From positions 15,408 through 79,407 of the forward strand of contig NZ_CALUCZ010000010.1 in assembly GCF_943914685.1 (NCBI RefSeq): a stretch of 64,000 nucleotides of DNA. Direction: 5' to 3'. The position numbers and the translations under genes are program-made. Positions 51,488 to 60,440 of this stretch are shown here, one piece after another; the first letter of the stretch is position 1; each line of letters begins with the position of its first letter. The notes under the pieces were generated by a model, which was given only the letters and a program-made list of their open reading frames with translations, did not search any database and was not told the DNA's origin. Origin of the DNA: an uncultured Mobiluncus sp. (lineage in GTDB: Bacteria; Actinomycetota; Actinomycetes; Actinomycetales; Actinomycetaceae).

Positions 51488-51691
51488 TCAGACCTGCAAA
51501 GCCGCTTCGATGATGGACTGCAGCGCGCCTTTCAACTCGCCGCCTTTCATAATCATCAGCAACAGTCCCGCAAAGGCCGCCGCCGCTAGGGTACCGATGG
51601 CGTATTCCGCGGTGGCCATGCCGTCCTCCTCGCCCTTCAGACGAGCCCAAAAAGACAGTGCCTTCGTTTGCAATGCGCTAATCTTGTTCAT
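51488..51691 (-). CDS. Flp-type pilin (DUF4244 family)
   Basis: 67 residues from the ATG at 51691, which has AAGGAG eight bases upstream. The motif EEDGMATAEYAIGTLAAAAFAGLL has, in pieces, the prepilin cleavage region (EDGMATAEYA) with Glu at position five after Gly, and a hydrophobic assembly helix (GTLAAAAFAGLLLMI). It matches the DUF4244 pilin group of actinobacterial Tad loci (Rv3656c in M. tuberculosis). A gap of 113 bases before it may hold its own promoter, as expected for the most abundant component. No prepilin peptidase gene is in the window. Confidence 0.88.
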   Translation of the reverse strand: MNKISALQTKALSFWARLKGEEDGMATAEYAIGTLAAAAFAGLLLMIMKGGELKGALQSIIEAALQV

Positions 51692-51804
51692 TTTCTTTCT
51701 CCTTTTTCCAATTTGTCTCGCGGACTTTCCGCGTGACCGCCAGCCGTCACGGTGACGAACTGGCACCCCTTGTGCATTGACAAAGGGAAGTCTGTATTCA
51801 GCCC

Positions 51805-53031
51805 TCATGAAATGAGGTCCTCAATCGTGGACACCACCACCGGCACAATCCCCAGCGCAAAAAACGCTGGCAGCAGACACACCCCCAGGGGAATCATCAG
51901 CCGCACCCCCAAACGTTCCGCCGCGTCCAAAGCCCGGTGAATCTCCGCGGTCCGAGTTCGCGAAGCCCCGCGCACCAGCAGTGGCACCGGGGACGCGCCC
52001 TCCTCCCACGCTGGCTGCAAGACGCTGGCCAAATCAATCCACTTGGTATCCGCCTGCGCCCACGCCTCATCCCAGTCCGCCCCCAACAGCAGCATTCGCG
52101 CTACCACCGCCAAATCCGCCTCCTCGCTGGCGACGGATACAGCCTGCAGGGTGGACGTCAAAGACACCCCGTTTTGCTGACAGGCCGCGATAATATCCAT
52201 CGCCAAAGTCGGATCGAGGCCCGGCGTGGGGCTCCCGGTAGCCTGGCGAATCATGGCTGCGGACCACAAGTTTCCCGCCACCATCAGACCCAAACCGACA
52301 ACGAAAATCCAGGTATTGATACCGCCTCGAAAAGCCATATCGATGACATCCACCCCGATAAACTGGGCCATTCCTAGCGCCGCTAAAGGCAGCACTCCCA
52401 GCAGGCGAGCGGTAGCTTTGGGACCGACCTGGGCGGTGTGACGTTTCGCGGCGGTCTCTAGCGTGGCGGCAATCCCGTCCGCAACCCGGTTCAAAATCTC
52501 GGCCAAAGGGGCTCCGACCTGGGTCGCTACCTGGGTGGCGATCAACATACCCCGCAAGGCTTGCGCGGCAGCCTCCGGGTGGCGTACCCGAGACAGCGGG
52601 TTTGTTTCCGCCGCTCGCCCCGCCCGCAAGTGATTGAACCGTTCCCGCAGTCCCGGCCGCGGGTGAGCCACAAAGGCTTGGATCGCGGCGTAATCCAGGC
52701 GCGCATCGAGACGATGTAGGGTAGTGGCCCAGGCGTTTTCAATACTGGCACCCGCCTCCAAACGGGTGGCGATTTCCGCACACAGCAGCCCCACGTCCAA
52801 ATCTTTCAGCCCCTGCCGTGCCGGGCGCCGGCTCCGCCTAGAAAACACCGCGTGCCAGGGCGCTGCCCCACTCGACTCTTTCGCGCCACTGACACTCCCT
52901 GTCCCGGTACGGGACGATAGGCTCGGCGGTTGGGGTTCACGCCCGCTGCGCGCCCCTACCCCCGCGAGCAGCCCCGCGCCTGCCAGCAACACCACGGCCA
53001 CCACCACGGTGACCAGCTGTGTCGAATCCAT
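51805..53031 (-). CDS. TadB/TadC-type platform protein with two T2SSF-like halves
   Basis: 408 residues. One N-terminal membrane helix, a linker with Arg/Ser-rich sequence, then a helical T2SSF-type bundle (CAEIATRLEAGASIENAW, MLIATQVATQVGAPLAEIL) with helices near 230-280, and a second bundle near 300-400 (DIIAACQQNGVSLTSTL, ALDAAERLGVRLMIPLGVCL). The two-bundle pattern suggests fusion of the TadB and TadC functions in one chain. The ATG overlaps the TadA stop by one base (TGATG). Confidence 0.83.
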   Translation of the reverse strand: MDSTQLVTVVVAVVLLAGAGLLAGVGARSGREPQPPSLSSRTGTGSVSGAKESSGAAPWHAVFSRRSRRPARQGLKDLDVGLLCAEIATRLEAGASIENAWATTLHRLDARLDYAAIQAFVAHPRPGLRERFNHLRAGRAAETNPLSRVRHPEAAAQALRGMLIATQVATQVGAPLAEILNRVADGIAATLETAAKRHTAQVGPKATARLLGVLPLAALGMAQFIGVDVIDMAFRGGINTWIFVVGLGLMVAGNLWSAAMIRQATGSPTPGLDPTLAMDIIAACQQNGVSLTSTLQAVSVASEEADLAVVARMLLLGADWDEAWAQADTKWIDLASVLQPAWEEGASPVPLLVRGASRTRTAEIHRALDAAERLGVRLMIPLGVCLLPAFFALGIVPVVVSTIEDLIS

Positions 53032-54503
53032 CAGCGCACCCCCTGAGTACCCGCAAAATCGGGGACAGACTCGGACGTCACCTGATTGCGCTGCCCCACG
53101 GGGTTCCATTCCAGGTGGGGAACTTGCCACTGCGGTGGCGGTGTGGGGGTGGCAACCCGGCTGGTTTCCACCAGTTCCGGTTCTGGGTGCAAATTTTCTG
53201 GGTCGGAACGCACAAGTTCGTGGTCCGAATTCACAGGTTCGGGGTCCGCGTGTTCCGGTTTCGGGGTCACAAGGTCGGTGCTGCGGCTGGGAGTGTCCGT
53301 TCCGGTGGCGGGGGAGCCGACCGCAGCGGAAACGGTCGGCGCCGATTCTCGCGGTGGCTCGGGCAACTCAAACTGGGCGGCAAAGTCCCGCCAGCCCTCT
53401 AACCGTTGCACCGCCCCGGTCTGGGGATTGAAATCCAACACCGCTTTTGCCGCCAACGCCCCGTCAGAACCGCGCGTCAGACGCGCTAACTGCACCACCG
53501 CGCGACGCACCCGCCCGTCCTGGTTCCTAAACCGGCGCAGGTGCACGATGACATCGAAAGCCGGCAGGGATTGGGCGCACAAAGCCTCGCGGCTCATACC
53601 TGCTAAAGCCCCCAGAGCCTCCAAACGCGCCGGTACCTCCAGCGCCGAATTGGCGTGAACCGTCGCCCAACCGCCACGGTGACCCGTGTTCAACGCGGAC
53701 AGCATCTCCCGCACCTCGCCACCCCTGGCCTCCCCCAAAATCAAACGATCCGGGCGCATTCGCATCGCGGCTTTCACCAAATCTGACAAAGACACGCCGC
53801 CAGCCCCCTGCACATTGGCACCTCGTGCCTGCAAATGAACGACGTGCGGGTGGGCCGGGCGCAGCTCCGAAACCTCCTCGATACAGATGAGACGCTCATC
53901 TGGGGCGGCCAACCCCAGCAAACACGCCAGCAAAGTCGTTTTCCCCGTGCCGGTAGCCCCGGTTATCAACCCGGAGGCCCGCACCTGCACCAATTGGCGC
54001 AGCACTTCAGCGAGCCAGGGGGAAACCATGCCGGAAGCCACCACCGCCTCCAAAGGCAGAGCCACCGGGCTGGGCACCCGCAACGAAATCACGGTCGAAT
54101 CCCCCGACAGCGGCGGTAACACGGCGTGCAGACGCACTCCCGAAGGCAGGGTCGCATCGACAATCGGGGTCGCGTCGTCGAGCCGCTGTCCGGCCGCGGC
54201 CGCCATGCGCACTGCCGCCCGGCGCAGCGCCACCGCTGACCCCATGGAGAAATCCGGCACCTTTTCCAACCCCGCTCCGGCATCTATCCAAGCCTCTTCG
54301 GGGCCGTTGACCAGCAAATCTGTGACTCCCGGCCGGGTCAGCAGGGAACCGAGCGGCTCATCGACCCCCTCTAAGGATTGACGCAGCCCGCGGGCACCCT
54401 GTGCCAGCTCTCCGGTCGTGGTGGCAGCCGGAGCCGTCTGTAAAACGGCCTGTGCCGGGTCTAAACCGACTGCGACCAGGCGTCTCATCTCGGTAATGTT
54501 CAT
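53031..54503 (-). CDS. tadA: TadA/VirB11-like pilus assembly ATPase
   Basis: 490 residues. Walker A is GATGTGKTTLLACLLG, the Asp/Glu box ICIEEVSELRP, Walker B region RMRPDRLILGEARGGE and the His box GHRGGWATVHANS. The core ends near residue 365; the last 120 residues are a low-complexity tail rich in Pro, Glu, Ser and Asp with repeated DPEPVNSD/DPENLHPEPE-like units, not seen in homologues I know. The ATG at 54503 overlaps the TadZ stop (ATGA) with AAAGGA upstream. It powers pilin assembly. Confidence 0.92.
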   Translation of the reverse strand: MNITEMRRLVAVGLDPAQAVLQTAPAATTTGELAQGARGLRQSLEGVDEPLGSLLTRPGVTDLLVNGPEEAWIDAGAGLEKVPDFSMGSAVALRRAAVRMAAAAGQRLDDATPIVDATLPSGVRLHAVLPPLSGDSTVISLRVPSPVALPLEAVVASGMVSPWLAEVLRQLVQVRASGLITGATGTGKTTLLACLLGLAAPDERLICIEEVSELRPAHPHVVHLQARGANVQGAGGVSLSDLVKAAMRMRPDRLILGEARGGEVREMLSALNTGHRGGWATVHANSALEVPARLEALGALAGMSREALCAQSLPAFDVIVHLRRFRNQDGRVRRAVVQLARLTRGSDGALAAKAVLDFNPQTGAVQRLEGWRDFAAQFELPEPPRESAPTVSAAVGSPATGTDTPSRSTDLVTPKPEHADPEPVNSDHELVRSDPENLHPEPELVETSRVATPTPPPQWQVPHLEWNPVGQRNQVTSESVPDFAGTQGVR

Positions 54504-55669
54504 CGCCATGTCCTTTGTTCCAGATGCAGCAGGCTTGCCGCAAGGTTTTCCGTGAGGTGCGCCACTGTTCGGGGTAGCGGGGTGGTGAGCCCGTCTTGGC
54601 CGAAACTGTCCCAGATTCGCGCCGAATAGGACCAGTCGGAAACGGCGATTTCTGGGTGGATTCCGCGCAGTGCCCGGCGGGCTTGGCGCGGGGGCAAACC
54701 TCCGCCGGGGACCACGATGAGGTGTGCAGGTGAGGGCAACTCCGGGGGCAGCGTTTCCCAAGCTAGCAGCGCCGCACGGGAATGATCCGCCACCCACACC
54801 ACGGCATTCGCCCCCACTGTTCCATGCGGCACCCCTGCCCCGGACAGCGCCGGCGCCTCCGCCCCGGATCCCAAATCCAGCACGAGGCAGGGGAAAATCC
54901 CCGCCAAATCACGCAGCACGCCGGCAACAGTCTCGGGGCGGACTATAAACCCCGAACCGCCCAGCAACGCTACGTTTTCCCAGGTTGGCAGCCCCGCCGC
55001 GGCGCGAAACCCCGGAATCTGCCCGGTTGTCTGCCAAGCGCTCCAATCCAAATCCGCTCCGCTGACCGGCGCCACCCAAGCGTCTAAGGGCAGGTAGGAG
55101 CCACTGCAGTCCACCCAGCAAACCGGGGCAGCACCACTGCACCCCTCGTCCTCGCGATGAGAGTCGCGTCCGGTCGCGTATCTGCCTCCGCGCCCTCTGT
55201 TTCGGTTACGCCCGTTTTCTCGCGTGTGTTCACGAGGGTGTTCGCTACCGATTTCGCCCTCTGCCGCCACCGCGAGGGCGCGCGCCAGCAACCCAGCAAT
55301 GACCGTCGTATTGACTCCGGGCACCAGGCCGCGAACCGCTACGGTGAAAGCGCTGCCGGACTGCTGGAGCATGAGGCTCAGCACTTCGCGTTCGTCAGCG
55401 GGCAACACCAGTGCGGGCCGCGCCTCCGCTCCTCCGCTAGTCTCACCTTGCAGACGCACCAGGTAGGTTTCCCCCGTGAGTCGGCCCGGGAAAGTTGCAG
55501 CCGCTTGGGTAGAGCAAAAGACCGGGCCGGGCCACGTTCCGGACCAGTCTCGCGGCGCTATGACCCGCAAATCGGCGCCCGCCAGTGTGGCGAGCATTTC
55601 GAGCTGCTCCCGCCACGCTTTCTCGTGCGGTTCGCACAGCAGCGTCACCGATTTGGAGGTATTGACCAT
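54500..55669 (-). CDS. TadZ/CpaE/Ssd-like ParA-family protein
   Basis: 389 residues. It heads the Tad operon, where TadZ-type proteins place the pilus machine; in M. tuberculosis the positional equivalent is Rv3660c (Ssd). A degenerate P-loop region reads VAVRGLVPGVNTTVIAGLLARAL, without the usual Lys-rich Walker A, and later LVLDLGSG and WVADHSRAALLAWETL fit the ParA fold. Residues about 140-180 are a hydrophilic, Arg/Glu/Gly-rich insertion (HTRENGRNRNRGRGGRYATG) within the fold. The ATG at 55669 lacks a well-spaced ribosome site. Confidence 0.75.
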   Translation of the reverse strand: MVNTSKSVTLLCEPHEKAWREQLEMLATLAGADLRVIAPRDWSGTWPGPVFCSTQAAATFPGRLTGETYLVRLQGETSGGAEARPALVLPADEREVLSLMLQQSGSAFTVAVRGLVPGVNTTVIAGLLARALAVAAEGEIGSEHPREHTRENGRNRNRGRGGRYATGRDSHREDEGCSGAAPVCWVDCSGSYLPLDAWVAPVSGADLDWSAWQTTGQIPGFRAAAGLPTWENVALLGGSGFIVRPETVAGVLRDLAGIFPCLVLDLGSGAEAPALSGAGVPHGTVGANAVVWVADHSRAALLAWETLPPELPSPAHLIVVPGGGLPPRQARRALRGIHPEIAVSDWSYSARIWDSFGQDGLTTPLPRTVAHLTENLAASLLHLEQRTWR

Positions 55670-55843
55670 GCCCCCCAGTTTTCGTCCCCGACCGGTACAG
55701 CAAAAGCAGAAAAATTTTTACCTGTGGAAAACCCCGAAATCGCGGCCTTGTGGATAACTTGATGAAATGGGCGACTGACTGGGAAAACCGCTAAAACTTG
55801 ACCCAATTTTGGGGAAGTTAAGTATCGCTGTAGCCCCGCGTTA

Positions 55844-55855
55844 TACAATGGCTCG
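55844..55855 (+). promoter_or_regulatory. Leaderless promoter for the 552-residue membrane protein
   Basis: TACAAT, six bases (GGCTCG), then GTG. Confidence 0.5.
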
Positions 55856-57514
55856 GTGTCCGATAACCTTCCGCAGCCTCCCAGGAATCCGGTTCCCGGG
55901 CAGGCCGATGGCCCGCCGCGCCGCCGCCAGGAGCAACCGGTGCCTCCTCATGCCCGCCCACAGGCCCCGGCTAATCCCCTGCAGCCTGCGCAAACATCTG
56001 GCAATCCGGCGGTTCCCCCTCGACTTTCGAACCAAAAAACGGTGCAGCCTCGGGTGTTGCCGTCCCGTTCCGCGGTGCGGCGCGGATTGGTGACTGCCCC
56101 GGGGCAGAGCGCGCCGACCCCTCGACCGAATGTTCAACCCGGCCAGCCCGCTCAACCCGGTCAGGCAAATCCCGCAGTCGGGGTACCCTCGGCTGTTCCC
56201 CCCACCCAACCCGCTCAACCACCCCAGTCGGTTCAATCACCCCAGCCGGCTCAACCCGTCCAGCCCCGCCCCATGCCGCTGACCCCGACCGCCGCTGGCA
56301 CCCCGACCGCCTTGCCGGACGAGGGAATCGATGAGGCTGAAGCCGCAGCTTGGAGGACCGAGCTCGCTGCCGCGGCAGCTCAAAACGAATTCGAACAGGT
56401 CCCTGAGGACTTGAGCCCCGAACCCGCCCCCTCCGAGGCACCGGCCAAGCGCCCTGGCACCTGGAAACGGTTGGCTTACCTGCGCGATCAGTCCCGTACC
56501 CTAGCGAAAACGGGTGCTCCGAACCCTCCGCCCAGCACCTTGCGGGCCAACCTCATCGGGATTCTCACCGGTCTGCTGGTGGCGCCCATCTCGATGATTT
56601 TCCTGATTTGGGGTACGAAAACCGTGATGGACGCCAGTTACGGCGCGGGAGCTGTCGCCATCTTCTTGGGAGTTTTTGAAATCTTGGCCGGAACCGCGCT
56701 GCTGTCGATAACCGGCGTGGTCACGGGCTACTATTCGTCACTGTCCTGGGCGATTTCCGCGCTCTGGCCCGTGTTACTGACCGTCCTGGCCAGCCCGATT
56801 CGCGGCTTGGTCGCCACCCACAACGACACTTTGACGGGAGTCTCGCAGTACTCGCTGTGGTGGGATTTTCTCGATGGAGTTTCCACGTTGACGGCGTCCG
56901 GATTGTTCCCCACCATGGCAATAGTCATGGTCGGGGCGTCTTTGGCGTCTCAGATCGCCTATCTGGAGGGGCGGGACTTTGCCCTGCAGGAGCATCAGCT
57001 CCGCGAAATTAACGACCGCGAGCCTGGCGCCCCCATCGCTCCGCCGTCACGTCTGAAGTACCACATCTTGGCAATTGTTGTGTCTGTTATCTGCACGATT
57101 GCGGGAATGTTGGCGCTGATTCCGCTGCATGACCGTTTGGCGATTATCACCGGAGCCAGCGGACATTTGTCCCAGTTGCCGGCGGTCGCGACTTACGGAC
57201 TGCCGATTCTGGGTATCCTGTTGCTGTTCATAGCGGTGTATTCGGGTTCCCGCTCCGCCGCGGGCCTGATGTTTGCCGGCGTGACCTGCGGTATTATCCC
57301 CGGGCTGATTCTGGCTTTCGGTGAGGCCTCAACTTCCGGCTGGGCCGAACGCCTGGTCAGGTTCCTTTCCGATCACCTCACCGCCTCCATGCACGTTTCC
57401 GGTGGACCGTTGACGACTTTCGGTTTTGTGCTCATAGCCTGCGCTTTAACGTTGTGGTGGTGTCGTCAAGCCGGGCAACGCGATGAAAAGGCGGACCTCG
57501 CCGTCCAGTCCTAG
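55856..57514 (+). CDS. Membrane protein with long Pro/Gln-rich N-terminus
   Basis: 552 residues. Residues 1-225 are disordered, made of Pro/Gln/Ala runs (GQANPAVGVPSAVPPTQPAQ) and an acidic stretch. The rest has about eight membrane segments (NLIGILTGLLVAPISMIFLI, AIFLGVFEILAGTALLSITG and others). I recognise no named family. The layout resembles the next protein (disordered N-terminus, then LIG-type helices with a YG loop), so the two may be paralogues. The GTG at 55856 has a leaderless promoter. A wall- or cell-division-linked role is possible but not shown. Confidence 0.75.
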   Translation: MSDNLPQPPRNPVPGQADGPPRRRQEQPVPPHARPQAPANPLQPAQTSGNPAVPPRLSNQKTVQPRVLPSRSAVRRGLVTAPGQSAPTPRPNVQPGQPAQPGQANPAVGVPSAVPPTQPAQPPQSVQSPQPAQPVQPRPMPLTPTAAGTPTALPDEGIDEAEAAAWRTELAAAAAQNEFEQVPEDLSPEPAPSEAPAKRPGTWKRLAYLRDQSRTLAKTGAPNPPPSTLRANLIGILTGLLVAPISMIFLIWGTKTVMDASYGAGAVAIFLGVFEILAGTALLSITGVVTGYYSSLSWAISALWPVLLTVLASPIRGLVATHNDTLTGVSQYSLWWDFLDGVSTLTASGLFPTMAIVMVGASLASQIAYLEGRDFALQEHQLREINDREPGAPIAPPSRLKYHILAIVVSVICTIAGMLALIPLHDRLAIITGASGHLSQLPAVATYGLPILGILLLFIAVYSGSRSAAGLMFAGVTCGIIPGLILAFGEASTSGWAERLVRFLSDHLTASMHVSGGPLTTFGFVLIACALTLWWCRQAGQRDEKADLAVQS

Positions 57515-57538
57515 TCGATTTTTCCGGTGTGGTCACAA

Positions 57539-57558
57539 GGGGTTTGCCCCGGTTTTTT
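57539..57558 (+). terminator. Probable terminator
   Basis: GGGG-TTTG-CCCC followed by GG and six T bases, between the two membrane-protein genes. Confidence 0.5.
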
Positions 57559-57654
57559 CGTTGCTTTCTTCGGTTTTGCCCAGCGCGCCTGGTGAGATTG
57601 GCCTGGTTCGTGCGCTAACGTGTTTTTCGAGGTGACTGACGAAGGGAGACTCCC

Positions 57655-58836
57655 GTGACCGAAGAAAATCAGCCGGCAGAATTGCCTGACTACCTGCGTG
57701 ACGCGTCCGAGGACGCCGATAAAACCTTGGACGAGGAAGTTGATGCCGCCAAGGCTTGGGCCGAGGCTTTTGCCGAGTCCGACGGAGACTCCGATACCGA
57801 CCCGGAGGCAGATCCGCAGACTGAGACTACCGCCGCGCAGCCAGATAGTGACCCGGTAGACGACAGCGAGACCCAGGGTCAGTCAACCACCGTTGGTTCA
57901 GAGAACGACGAAAACTTGGTTACCTCGCAAGCTCCCGCGATGGAGGAGGATACCCCCGCGCCTGAACCTGAGCCGGAACCTGATCCGATGAGTGACACCT
58001 CTACCCAGGCCTGGTCCTCGTTCCTGAACGAAGAAACTATGGCAAAAATTGAGGATTCTCAAACTGACGTGGTTGACTCTGATGACCGGGGTTCCGGCCC
58101 CGCGCAGCCCGCCGAGGAACTGGAAACCACGGTGGTGCGCCGCAAATCTCTCTTGGGAACGGAAACAGAAACGACCCCTCTGGCTGGCGCGGCACCGACA
58201 GACACCACCGGCGAAACCCCGGAGGAAGTCGACCCCCAATGGCAACCACGTCAACCGGAACTTTTGGGTAACGAAGACAAAAAACTCAATGAATCCACGA
58301 TGCTGGCCGGAGCCTCCATCAAACCGGCGAAAATCAGCCGGGCCGGGGCACACGCCTGGTCCTTACTGATTAGCCTCATCGGCGTGCCCCTGGCGTGGGC
58401 ATTCCTGCGCCACGCGGGAGGACTGCTCTACGGTTCAAACCATTCCGCTTGGGACACGGGCAAATATTCTGTGGAGGGGCTCGTCTTCCTGATTCTGGGT
58501 CTGGTGGCTCTCATAGTCATCGGGAGCTTTGTGCGACTGTCCTCGCTGGGAATGTTCGTGTCGGGAATCTTGTTTACCGTTCTAGGTGGTGCTTTCGTGG
58601 TGGTTCCGGGGGCGATGAAGAGCGCGGTGGGCACCAGTTTGCAGGGAATGCAAGATAGCCCGGTGATGGCGTTGAAAGTGCTGGGTTACCTCATTGAATC
58701 CGCCGGCGCTTCGGGACAATTCTTGGTGATTGGCGTCATGCTCATCATGATTGGCGTGGTGGGACATTCCGCCCGTCGCAAGGGCCGGGTTGACCAAATC
58801 GCTGACAAGGCTTTGGCTCGCGCCGAAAACGCTTAG
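57655..58836 (+). CDS. Membrane protein with long acidic N-terminus
   Basis: 393 residues. Residues 1-215 are very acidic and disordered (DASEDADKTLDEEVDAAKAW, PEPEPEPDPMSD). The C-terminal 170 residues hold four or five membrane segments (AWSLLISLIGVPLAWAFL, LVFLILGLVALIVIGSF, SSLGMFVSGILFTVLGGAF, LVIGVMLIMIGVVGHSA). No family recognised. The GTG start has GAAGGGAGA seven bases upstream. It stands between the other membrane protein and the Crp gene, and the short distances suggest cotranscription with crp. Confidence 0.75.
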   Translation: MTEENQPAELPDYLRDASEDADKTLDEEVDAAKAWAEAFAESDGDSDTDPEADPQTETTAAQPDSDPVDDSETQGQSTTVGSENDENLVTSQAPAMEEDTPAPEPEPEPDPMSDTSTQAWSSFLNEETMAKIEDSQTDVVDSDDRGSGPAQPAEELETTVVRRKSLLGTETETTPLAGAAPTDTTGETPEEVDPQWQPRQPELLGNEDKKLNESTMLAGASIKPAKISRAGAHAWSLLISLIGVPLAWAFLRHAGGLLYGSNHSAWDTGKYSVEGLVFLILGLVALIVIGSFVRLSSLGMFVSGILFTVLGGAFVVVPGAMKSAVGTSLQGMQDSPVMALKVLGYLIESAGASGQFLVIGVMLIMIGVVGHSARRKGRVDQIADKALARAENA

Positions 58837-58874
58837 CCGCAGCGGCAATCCAGAGTTTAGGCGGGAAGTCTTCG

Positions 58875-59813
58875 GTGGCACGAAACAGCGGTTTAGCAGG
58901 CCTTGGTACAGTGTGGGCCGAGGTGGTGGCGGGACTGGGCGCCAAAGCACATGAGGCCGATTTGGAGGCGCGTTTCCGCCTGGCTGCCGAGGGCAGCGTG
59001 CAAGACCGGATTTTTCACCTGCACTCGGGAAAAGTTAAGCTGACCCGCGCCACTTCGATGGGTCGCGATCACCTGTTGGAGGTCCTGGGGCCGACCGACA
59101 CATTCGGTCTCAACGCCCTCACGGACGACCCCGCGGAAGAACTTGACAGTTCCAACTCTGCCCAGCGCCCTGCCCCGGCCACAAAACAGCCCGGGGCATC
59201 GGGAAACGGGAACCTCACCAGCACCAACAGTCCTACCAGCACCAACAGTCCAGCCCGGCAAACCGCGGCTCGGACTTGGTTCGCCACCGCGACCACCCTG
59301 GAACCGGTACACCTGGATTGGGTTTTGGTGACGGACGCCCGGGAATACTTGGCAAAGCACCAGGAACTATACCTGGAGCTGCTGCGTGCCCTGAACCGGC
59401 AAACCGAGCTACTCTACCAGCGCACTATGGCCTTGCGAGACGTGGACGTACCTGGGCGCATCGCGGCGGCGCTGCTGGAACTGATGGAACGGTTCGGACA
59501 ACCGTTGGAAACCGAAACCGCAAACCAACCCCGGCCAGTCGGGGACAGCCCCACCGGAGGGCAAATGTCAGGACAAATGGTGCGCTCCGCCGCGGTCACC
59601 AGCAACGGAAACCCTCGTGAATCCGCTTTCCCCGCCGCGGGAGTGCGACTGGCGCACGGATTGACCCAGTTGGAGTTAGGTCAAATGGCCGGAGCCAGCC
59701 GGGAGACGGCCAACAAGGTGCTGGCGGACTTTATCGCCCGCGGCTGGATCGTTCAAAAGCGCAGGTCAATCATTATTATGAATGAGGAGCGGCTGCGGTA
59801 TCGGGCCTCATAG
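58875..59813 (+). CDS. Crp/Fnr-family transcription regulator with two low-complexity inserts
   Basis: 312 residues, about 90 more than usual. The cyclic-nucleotide-like beta roll shows VQDRIFHLHSGKVKL and HLLEVLGPTDTFGLNALTDD, then after an insert TWFATATTLEPVHLDWVLV; the dimer helix is YLELLRALNRQTELLYQRT; the Crp helix-turn-helix is LTQLELGQMAGASRETANKV. Inserts lie at about residues 84-132 (Ser/Thr/Asn/Pro-rich, with an 18-bp DNA tandem repeat) and 209-256. The arginine expected for cAMP binding is not evident. The start is GTG at 58875 with GGGAAG upstream. Its position corresponds to crp (Rv3676) relative to whiB4-ponA2 in mycobacteria. Confidence 0.82.
   Translation: MARNSGLAGLGTVWAEVVAGLGAKAHEADLEARFRLAAEGSVQDRIFHLHSGKVKLTRATSMGRDHLLEVLGPTDTFGLNALTDDPAEELDSSNSAQRPAPATKQPGASGNGNLTSTNSPTSTNSPARQTAARTWFATATTLEPVHLDWVLVTDAREYLAKHQELYLELLRALNRQTELLYQRTMALRDVDVPGRIAAALLELMERFGQPLETETANQPRPVGDSPTGGQMSGQMVRSAAVTSNGNPRESAFPAAGVRLAHGLTQLELGQMAGASRETANKVLADFIARGWIVQKRRSIIIMNEERLRYRAS
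59217..59252. repeat. 18-bp tandem repeat inside crp, two units
   Basis: ACCAGCACCAACAGTCCT is repeated in tandem, encoding TSTNSP twice in the first insert of the Crp-like protein. Confidence 0.85.
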
Positions 59814-59846
59814 AACAAACGCGGCACCCTCGCAGACGACGCAGGC

Positions 59847-60005
59847 CTACGCCAAGGGGCGTTTAAAGTAAGCGACCAGGGAATCCCCGCCGCCCGGCCC
59901 GGGCACTATCGCGACCAGTTCCCAGCCGTCCGCGCCGAATTGGTCCAAAATCGCTTTCGTGTTGTGCACCATTACCGGCGCCGTCAAGTATTCCCACTTC
60001 GTCAT
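59847..60005 (-). CDS. DUF4177-family small protein
   Basis: 52 residues: begins MTKWEYLTAPVMVHNTKAIL, then GADGWELVAIVPGP and LVAYFKRP near the C-terminus, the pattern of the small DUF4177 proteins found beside whiB in actinobacteria. Function unknown. TAGGCT is six bases before the ATG, so it is probably leaderless. Confidence 0.85.
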   Translation of the reverse strand: MTKWEYLTAPVMVHNTKAILDQFGADGWELVAIVPGPGGGDSLVAYFKRPLA

Positions 60006-60017
60006 GAACTCAGCCTA
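60006..60017 (-). promoter_or_regulatory. Leaderless promoter of the DUF4177 gene
   Basis: TAGGCT, six bases (GAGTTC), then ATG on the minus strand. Confidence 0.45.
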
Positions 60018-60080
60018 AACCGCGGTGAGCCGAGCCGGAAACCGGCCGCCCCACCCTTGGGACATAAACACTGATGAGAG

Positions 60081-60440
60081 CTACTTTGAGAGCGTTGCGG
60101 GACGGCGCGAGGCGCGAACGTGAGCCAGCACGTGGGGAGCGTGCTTGGTGCGCAGCTCCGCCGCCAGCTCATCATCGGCTTCACGCAGCCAGGTTTCCCA
60201 GGAACGGACCTCGGGATAACGGCGCAGCATGGCGCGGCGCTCCCGTTCGGTCAAACCGCCCCAAACCCCGAAAGAAGCGCGGGAATCTAGCGCATCTGCG
60301 AGGCATTCCAAGCGGACGGGGCAGCCGTAACACATAGAACGGACTTCGCGTTGGGCTGCACCTTGGACAAAAAGTTGATCCGGAGGGCAATCCGCACACA
60401 GTGCTTTGGCTGCCCAAGTTTGGTCTCCATTGACTGACAT
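60081..60440 (-). CDS. WhiB-family iron-sulfur regulator
   Basis: 119 residues. Cluster cysteines are C15, C37, C40 and C46 (C-x2-C-x5-C in SMCYGCPVRLECLADA), with an extra C18. The turn motif is FGVWGGLTERERRAMLRR. WhiB proteins bind a [4Fe-4S] cluster and act with sigma factor; position beside a PonA2-type gene equals whiB4 (Rv3681c). The ATG at 60440 is preceded by GAAAGAAAG. Shared promoter region with the divergent PBP gene. Confidence 0.93.
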   Translation of the reverse strand: MSVNGDQTWAAKALCADCPPDQLFVQGAAQREVRSMCYGCPVRLECLADALDSRASFGVWGGLTERERRAMLRRYPEVRSWETWLREADDELAAELRTKHAPHVLAHVRASRRPATLSK

